Source: Myotis daubentonii (taxonomy: Eukaryota > Chordata > Mammalia > Chiroptera > Vespertilionidae). From it: a stretch of DNA of 64,000 bases. Under the pieces are notes generated by a model, which was given only the letters and a program-made list of their open reading frames with translations, was not told the origin of the DNA and made no database searches. Of the stretch, positions 58,481-64,000 are shown piece after piece. Position 1 is the first letter of the stretch; every line of letters begins with the position of its first letter. The DNA is taken from the NCBI RefSeq assembly GCF_963259705.1, contig NC_081846.1, positions 90,160,641 to 90,224,640 of the forward strand. The letters are read 5' to 3'. Made by a program: the position numbers and the translations under genes.

Positions 58481-58959
58481 ATGAGGTAGAAAAGAAGTTG
58501 ATCTGAGACAAAACAGAGAGAGGAGACTACAGTTACAGCCCAGAATACTTTATGTACTTTCTTAATTTGTCCCTTCCTGAACATGGGGCACATCAGCACT
58601 GAGATAACAATAAAGAACAACATCCGGCCCTGCAGCACACCAACACACTCACACTCACACACTTGCACCCCTACACACTTACACACTCAGCAAGCCCTTG
58701 CCTAACTAGTTTAACATCTCAAAAACATATTTAAACACTGCATATGCCATAAAAAGAAATAACAGGAAACCTTGTTCTTACCGACATGGTGAATGTCATG
58801 TATTATGCCTACAGACAAAAAAATAAAGAGCAAACAATACTAGTCCTTAGGGAGGAAATCAGAGCACTTTAGGTTGTCACTCATGTTTTTTACAAATAAA
58901 AAAAAATTTGAATTTAGAAACCATAAAAATGAGATGTGATGTGATGAGGTCATCCATTA

Positions 58960-59030
58960 GACACTCAGTCAGGAAGTGCTTATCGAGTGCCTACTATGTG
59001 TCTCTCTTCGTCTGGGCACTGGGTCTACAC
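58960..59030 (-). mobile_element. Short MIR 3' remnant
   Basis: GTGCTTATCGAGTGCCTACT and ATGTGTCTCTCTTCGTCTGG-like sequence match the MIR core reverse complement. Confidence 0.55.
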
Positions 59031-60466
59031 AACCCAGGCTTCTGCTCTCATGGAAACCCCACCTCCCAGTGAGATCTGGAAGTAAACCCACCTCTACAAA
59101 TAAAACAAATGCCATGATCTAGAGGGAGTGTCCCAGGCTCTATGGGAGCATAGAACAGGTAGACAGGGGGCCTGCATATTCAAGAAATCCCTCCAATATT
59201 CTCCAATGCCTAAGCCAGTTCATACCCTACCTACCACTGTCCATCCTTTCTCTAACATGTTCTCCAGCATCAACAAAAATTTACATTCCTTCATGCCTGT
59301 GACAATGGTACTTAACTGTGAAGGAAACTCTGTATCTATCAACATAATAAAACCCAATACCTTGCCTATGTTCTTGAAACTTAGCTTGTCTTTTAACCAT
59401 ATTGCACAAATCCTGCCCTAATAGCCTATACTTTGGCCCAAAGAGGTTCATGTCCTTGCAAGCTTTATTATTTTTTTTCTCTACTGTTCCTTTCATATAG
59501 TAAATGCTACCAAGTGAATAAATGAATGCACTTCAGGAAACCTGTGCATAGAAACAAAAGTCATGGTACATTTTTACTGTGCATTTATGTTCACTTACGG
59601 AAAAGTTAAAAAAGAGACAAGTATGCTTTTCTTGAAAGAAAAATAAAGTGAGTGTATAAGAGTTTCCCCAACATTAGCAGATGTCTCCAGAGCTCCCCAA
59701 GCAGACCCTTTAAAACTGAGTAGAAACTTCATTTTTTAAATTTATCTTTATTTTTGTAAATATTACAAATGTCCACCTCCCCCCCGCCCCCATTTAACCC
59801 CTGCACCTCCTGCTTACCCTCTCACCAGGCCTTCTTGGCACTATTGACTGTGCCCATGGGCTATGCATATATGCATATAAATTCTTTTGTTAATCTCTTC
59901 TCACTCCCCACCCCCTATAAATTCCTCAGTCTGTTCCATGTTTCTATGTCTCTGGATCTATTTTGTCGATTTCTTGGTTCTCTGTTCTGCTCCATTGATC
60001 TATAAGCCTGTTCTTGTGCTATTACCATGCTGTTTTGAGAAGAGTGGCTTTGTAGTATAACTTGATATTTGGTATGGTGACTTCTCCAACTTTGTTCTTC
60101 TTTCTCAATAGTACTGTGGCTACTTGGGGTTCTTTTTTGGAGTTTTTGCTCTAGATCTGTGAAATATACCATTGATATTTTTCTCATACATTGTTTATCT
60201 CCATTTCTTTTTATTTGGGGTTTGTTTATTTGTCTCTCCATTTGGGCTGCCTTTTTGAGTTTGTTTCTATTTATTAGATAGGTCTGCTATGACTTTCAGT
60301 CTTGATAGGGTGGCCTTATCGATTAGGTGACCTGTGGGACCCAGTGGCACAGTCTCCCTCATCACCAGATCTGGGGGCTCTAATAACGTCCTTATGCACA
60401 TCATGTGGGCCTTCCTGTTTTATTTGAGTCTTTTGTTGTTGTTAATCCTTACCCTAGGATGTTTTT

Positions 60467-60679
60467 TTAATATATTTTTATTAATTTTTTACAGAGAGGA
60501 AGGGAGAGAGATAGAGAGTCAGAAACATCGATGAGAGAGAAACATTGATCAGCTGCCTCCTGCACATCCCCCACCGGGGTTGTACCCGCAACCCAGGTAT
60601 ATGCCCTTGACTGGAATCGAACCTGGGACCTTTCAGTCCGCAGGCCGACGCTCTATCCACTGAGCCAAACCGGTTTCGG
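60467..60679 (-). mobile_element. VES SINE, best preserved in the window
   Basis: Minus-strand head GGCCGAAACCGGTTTGGCTCAG. The A box TGGCTCAGTGG (60657-60667) and B box GGTTCGATTCC (60613-60623) are both consensus, so internal RNA polymerase III promoter elements are intact. Flanks CCCTAGGATGTTTTT and CCCTAGGATATTTTT (from 60452 and 60680) are the target duplication with one mismatch. Nested in the internally deleted L1. Confidence 0.93.
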
Positions 60680-60689
60680 CCCTAGGATA

Positions 60690-60790
60690 TTTTTGAAAGA
60701 GTGGAAGGAAGGGGAATCAAAGAGAAACATCAGTATGAAAGGGGCACATCAATTGGTTGCTTCCAGCATGTGTCCCAACTAGGGCTGGGG
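60690..60790 (-). mobile_element. Older partial SINE next to the young VES copy
   Basis: Minus-strand order CCCCAGCCCTAGTTGGGACAC .. GGAAGCAACCAATTGATGTGC .. TTTCTCTTTGATTCC matches the 3' two thirds of a VES SINE without its tRNA head. Confidence 0.6.
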
Positions 60791-62169
60791 GACTTTCTTT
60801 TTGTTTTGTTTTTGTAGCTGAGTAGTTGAGCCTTGATTGCTATTGGCTGATTCGTGTGTGAGCTTGCCTCTCAGGCTGGCTGACAGTGAGGCTCAACCTC
60901 CAAACAGCACGCAGACTGCTGTGCAGGTGCATATCACATGATGCAGAATTCACCTCAGCCAGGTTTGGACCCTTCAAATATTACTCTGTGGATAAACTGC
61001 TTATGAAGCTTAATGGATTCTGCTCTGTTGTTGTCTGAAGGTGGCCACCAGGTATTGGTTTGGGGCCTCATTGGAGGGTCAATAGTGCAGGCCAAAGTCA
61101 GATACTGTTTGTAACAGGTCCTGGATACCCTGCTTGGGGCTATCAGAGATCCACAAATTGTGGCTCCCTCTGTTGGGGCTGGATGTGTGTGGAAAGGACC
61201 AAACTGCACACCAAGGTCTGCTTTTCCTAGATCTTGGCCTAGAAGCAGGTCAAGCAAAGACTTAAGTCACCAGAGATCTGCCTCTGACTGTAGGCTGATT
61301 GTTAGTATAAGTCACTTAATGAGCCTTAGGCTGTGGAGGTCATCAGGGTATAAATTCCACAGGTTGGGGCTGAGAGGGTTTTCAAAGGGTGAGGTAATTC
61401 CTCCCTCCTTCCCCTCTACCAGGCTGAATCTGCCTGGATGGTAAAGGTCTGCCTGAGAAGGATGGCCTCTGAAGTATGAGGAATGAATTAGCACAGGGAT
61501 CCAGGCAGCTGTCCCCTGAGTTCTTTCCCCAGAGCCACCAAACCCAGATTCTCTTCACACAACTCAACTCCACTCTGCCCTCCCTCTGCAGAGCCCAGGT
61601 GAATGGCTGTACACGAAATGTTGTTTGTTGGTCCTTTAATAAGGTGCCTGCATTTCCAGCTGTCTCGCCCTGGCAGACAGAAACCCCACTGCTTTTCACA
61701 GCCAGATGTTATGTGGGCACCTTTCTCAGTTCTGGTGCTCTGGGTTGGGTAGCCCGGTTTGGAGTTTAGACCACACACATCTCAGGGGGAGCTCCCGACA
61801 GCTGAGTTATCCCTCCAGTATCTCAGCTGCTGTCTGTGGGAGCCCAGCCAATCTGCTCAAGCCTCTGCACTTCCTGTCAGTCTTGATGTGGCCTCCTCTT
61901 TATGTCCTTGGTTATGAGGGTTTTGTCCAATTATACTTCAGTTGGTTGTTCAGGATGGCTCTTCTATATTTTAGTTTTAATTCCAGTTTGGTCTTGGGAG
62001 AATGTAAGTGTAACTTCCACTTAATCTGCCACCATCTTGAAATCCCTGAAACTTCATTTCTTTAATATGACCTTTCCTCCTTTTTTTCCTTTTGTTCAAA
62101 CTGGCCTCTTTGAGAACCCTGACTTACCTGCCTCCTTCTCACTTGCATGTCCACTCCTTTAATCATTAA

Positions 62170-62590
62170 GCCTCCAAGACAGTGAGGTTCTGACCAGCAT
62201 CAAATAATCTTAGGGAGTAAGCCTCACATCAGTTGACCCCAGAGACAGTGTCATCAAACTATGCCTCACTTGTGTTCCAGCTCCAACCCCAGAAAAGTGG
62301 CGAAACAAGAGGAAGCCACGAGATGGCTGACATCAGGACCAAATGAACTGATCAATTACCTTCTACCCTAGTACCAACCAATCACTGACCATGAACCTAA
62401 TTCCCTTAGTCACCATGATTACTGAATTTTCTCCTATAAACAATCCCCTTGGATACCATCAGGAAGCCCGGTCTTTGAACTTTAGGTCACCTGTGACTCC
62501 AGGTGTGGGCTAATTTCTTAACTAATAAACCCTTGTTTTCTTTGCTGCAAGCTCCTGTTTGTGTCTTACTGGGCTTTGATGCACTAAAGG
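62170..62590 (+). mobile_element. LTR-like element, boundaries uncertain
   Basis: LTR-like layout: CCTATAAACAA TATA-like box near 62434, AATAAACCC signal near 62525, then a U5-like T/G-rich tail to about 62580. I did not find a target duplication. Confidence 0.5.
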
Positions 62591-62599
62591 AAAATGGAT

Positions 62600-63364
62600 C
62601 CTTTTAATGCAGTAGCACCTTCATAACTGACAATGCACTCTAGTTCAGAGGAAAGGGGTTACAGTGGGAAACGGATGGGAAGTTCAGTTTTCCATGTAAA
62701 ACTGGGCTTGATCATTTGTTACAGGGCTCTGTACTAAAGAGTTTGGGTTTACAATGCAGAGGTTGAAGAGTCTGTGAAGGTTCTAATGGAGAGACTATTG
62801 TAAGATGTCTTCTGGCAAAATCACAGAGGAAAAGTCCAGGCCTCAGTGAAGGGGTGGTGAAGATGAGAGAGGCGAAAACCTTCTAAAGGCCTGTGGGCAC
62901 AGTGAAGGCAAGCCCGGATAAAAGAAGAGAAGAGGTAATTTGAGAGGGACACTGACAGGAAGTGCAACAGATTTGGTGGTAGCTTGGGTGCATGAAGGCA
63001 AAAATGTGAACCCTGACCCAAGGATGATCCCAGGTCTGGGATGATTGAGCTCAGCTGACTCTAACCCCTTTCACATACTCATCCCCATCATCTGTGGCCA
63101 GCTGGACTGTCCTCCAGTTCCTCCATGTGCCATCCTCTTTCCTCAGAGAGCTTTTGCACACACACTGTCTGCCCACCCAGAAAGAAGCCAGCCCCGCCCT
63201 CCTTCATATTTCAGCATAAAGTTCCCCCTCAGGTCAGCCCTCTTTGGGCCCACACCCCCAGTGTTTATATGAGCTCTCATAGTACTCTGTATTTCCTCAC
63301 ATGAAACTTTTCACAGTCTGTAATTATATTTCTATTAGCATGTCTATTTTTAATATGTGGCTCT
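62600..63364. other. Intronic sequence, no gene recognised
   Basis: Unique-looking DNA with no supported exon or repeat. Confidence 0.45.
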
Positions 63365-63495
63365 TCCCAGAGAATGCAAGGTCCATGAGGACAGAGATTC
63401 TGTCTGTGTCACTTACCTCCGTATCTTCAGTACTTATCAAAGGCATCTGACATACAGTAGTTCATAAATTGTCATTTAATGAAGGAAGGAATGAA
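63365..63495 (+). mobile_element. L2 3'-end remnant
   Basis: AATGCAAGGTCCATGAGGACA, GATTCTGTCTGTGTCAC, CATCTGACATACAGTAGTTCA and AATGAAGGAAGGAATGAAT follow the L2 3' end in order. Confidence 0.75.
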
Positions 63496-64000
63496 TTAAT
63501 TAGTAGCTGTATAAAAGATAGGCAATATAGGGATAAAAAGACAAGTTTTAAAGTGGGACAAAAATAAGTTTTAACTATTAAATTACTACATGAGATATTT
63601 AAGTTATCATATAAACATAAAAGTAAACATGGCAACAACCAACGATAAATGTAGGGATTGGGATTTTTAAGAGAAATGGAGACTGGAAATAGAGATCTAT
63701 GAGCCATTGAGAGGGAAGTTATGCAGACCGCAGCCCTATTACATTCATAGTCAGCCATGTATAATAGCACATTGCTTCATAGTAAATTAGGACTGTTGCC
63801 TTCAGGTTATTTCTCCCCAGCTTCCCAGTTCAAAGACTGGATATAATGAATAAGAACAAAATCCACATTCTTTTATGATGCCCCACACTCTTTCCAATGA
63901 CAGAACTCTGGCAGAGTTCCATGATGTGGTGAAGCCTGTGTACCTGCCAACATGTTTTCTGTGGGCAGGACAGAGAAGTAGTTACAATGAGTCAGTTCGC

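Larger units (their letters stand above)
59735..62047 (-). mobile_element. Internally deleted L1 with 12-bp TSD
   Basis: Perfect duplication GAAACTTCATTT at 59723-59734 and 62048-62059. Read on the minus strand: complete-looking 5'UTR (62047 to about 60790), then a short ORF2 piece (60240-59950) with diagnostic L1 wording, then the 3'UTR and A-tail. ORF1 and most of ORF2 are missing. Interrupted by a younger VES SINE. Because both true ends and the target duplication are intact, the deletion probably predates insertion. Confidence 0.88.

Overview
The window looks like intronic genomic DNA from a vespertilionid (evening/mouse-eared) bat. Three lineage marks support this: at least fifteen non-autonomous HeliBat-type Helitrons (5' TC, 3' palindrome plus CTAG, inserted at A^T), several VES-type tRNA-derived SINEs, and young hAT elements including three SPIN copies. 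There is no prokaryotic gene, CRISPR array, intact tRNA gene or long host ORF.

The only host coding sequence I can support is two small minus-strand exons, 32070-32200 and 23706-23793. They splice in frame with consensus acceptor and donor sites. They encode part of the fourth laminin-G domain of a contactin-associated protein, best matched to CNTNAP5, a neuronal adhesion protein of the neurexin superfamily. The rest of the window would then be intron: more than 31 kb upstream, 8.3 kb between the exons, more than 23 kb downstream. This fits the very large size of that gene in mammals.

Layout. 1-4.8 kb: mostly old intron with two Helitrons. 4.8-12.6 kb: one near full-length L1 on the minus strand, interrupted by a SPIN copy and three Helitrons. 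12.9-22.2 kb: two plus-strand L1 pieces carrying five Helitrons, two SINEs and a hAT element. 22-33 kb: the two exons, a SPIN copy, two solo LTRs, a nested pair of hAT elements, a VES SINE and a MER5-like element. 33-37.4 kb: an older L1 carrying an internally deleted L1 with a 15-bp target duplication, plus Helitrons. 37-44 kb: SINEs and a three-unit tandem Helitron array with an inserted hAT. 47.1-52.0 kb: a decayed class I-type endogenous retrovirus with two 332-bp LTRs. 52-59.7 kb: a SPIN copy, more solo LTRs and ancient MIR/L2. 59.7-62.0 kb: an internally deleted minus-strand L1 with a 12-bp target duplication and a nested SINE. 62-64 kb: an LTR-like stretch and an L2 end.

The most interesting signal is the Helitron architecture. 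There are exact head-to-tail arrays, a head-to-head pair, and a recombinant junction lacking the terminal G that is nearly identical at two loci about 23 kb apart. This suggests composite Helitrons that move as one unit. None of the Helitrons here encodes a Rep/helicase, so all depend on a source elsewhere.
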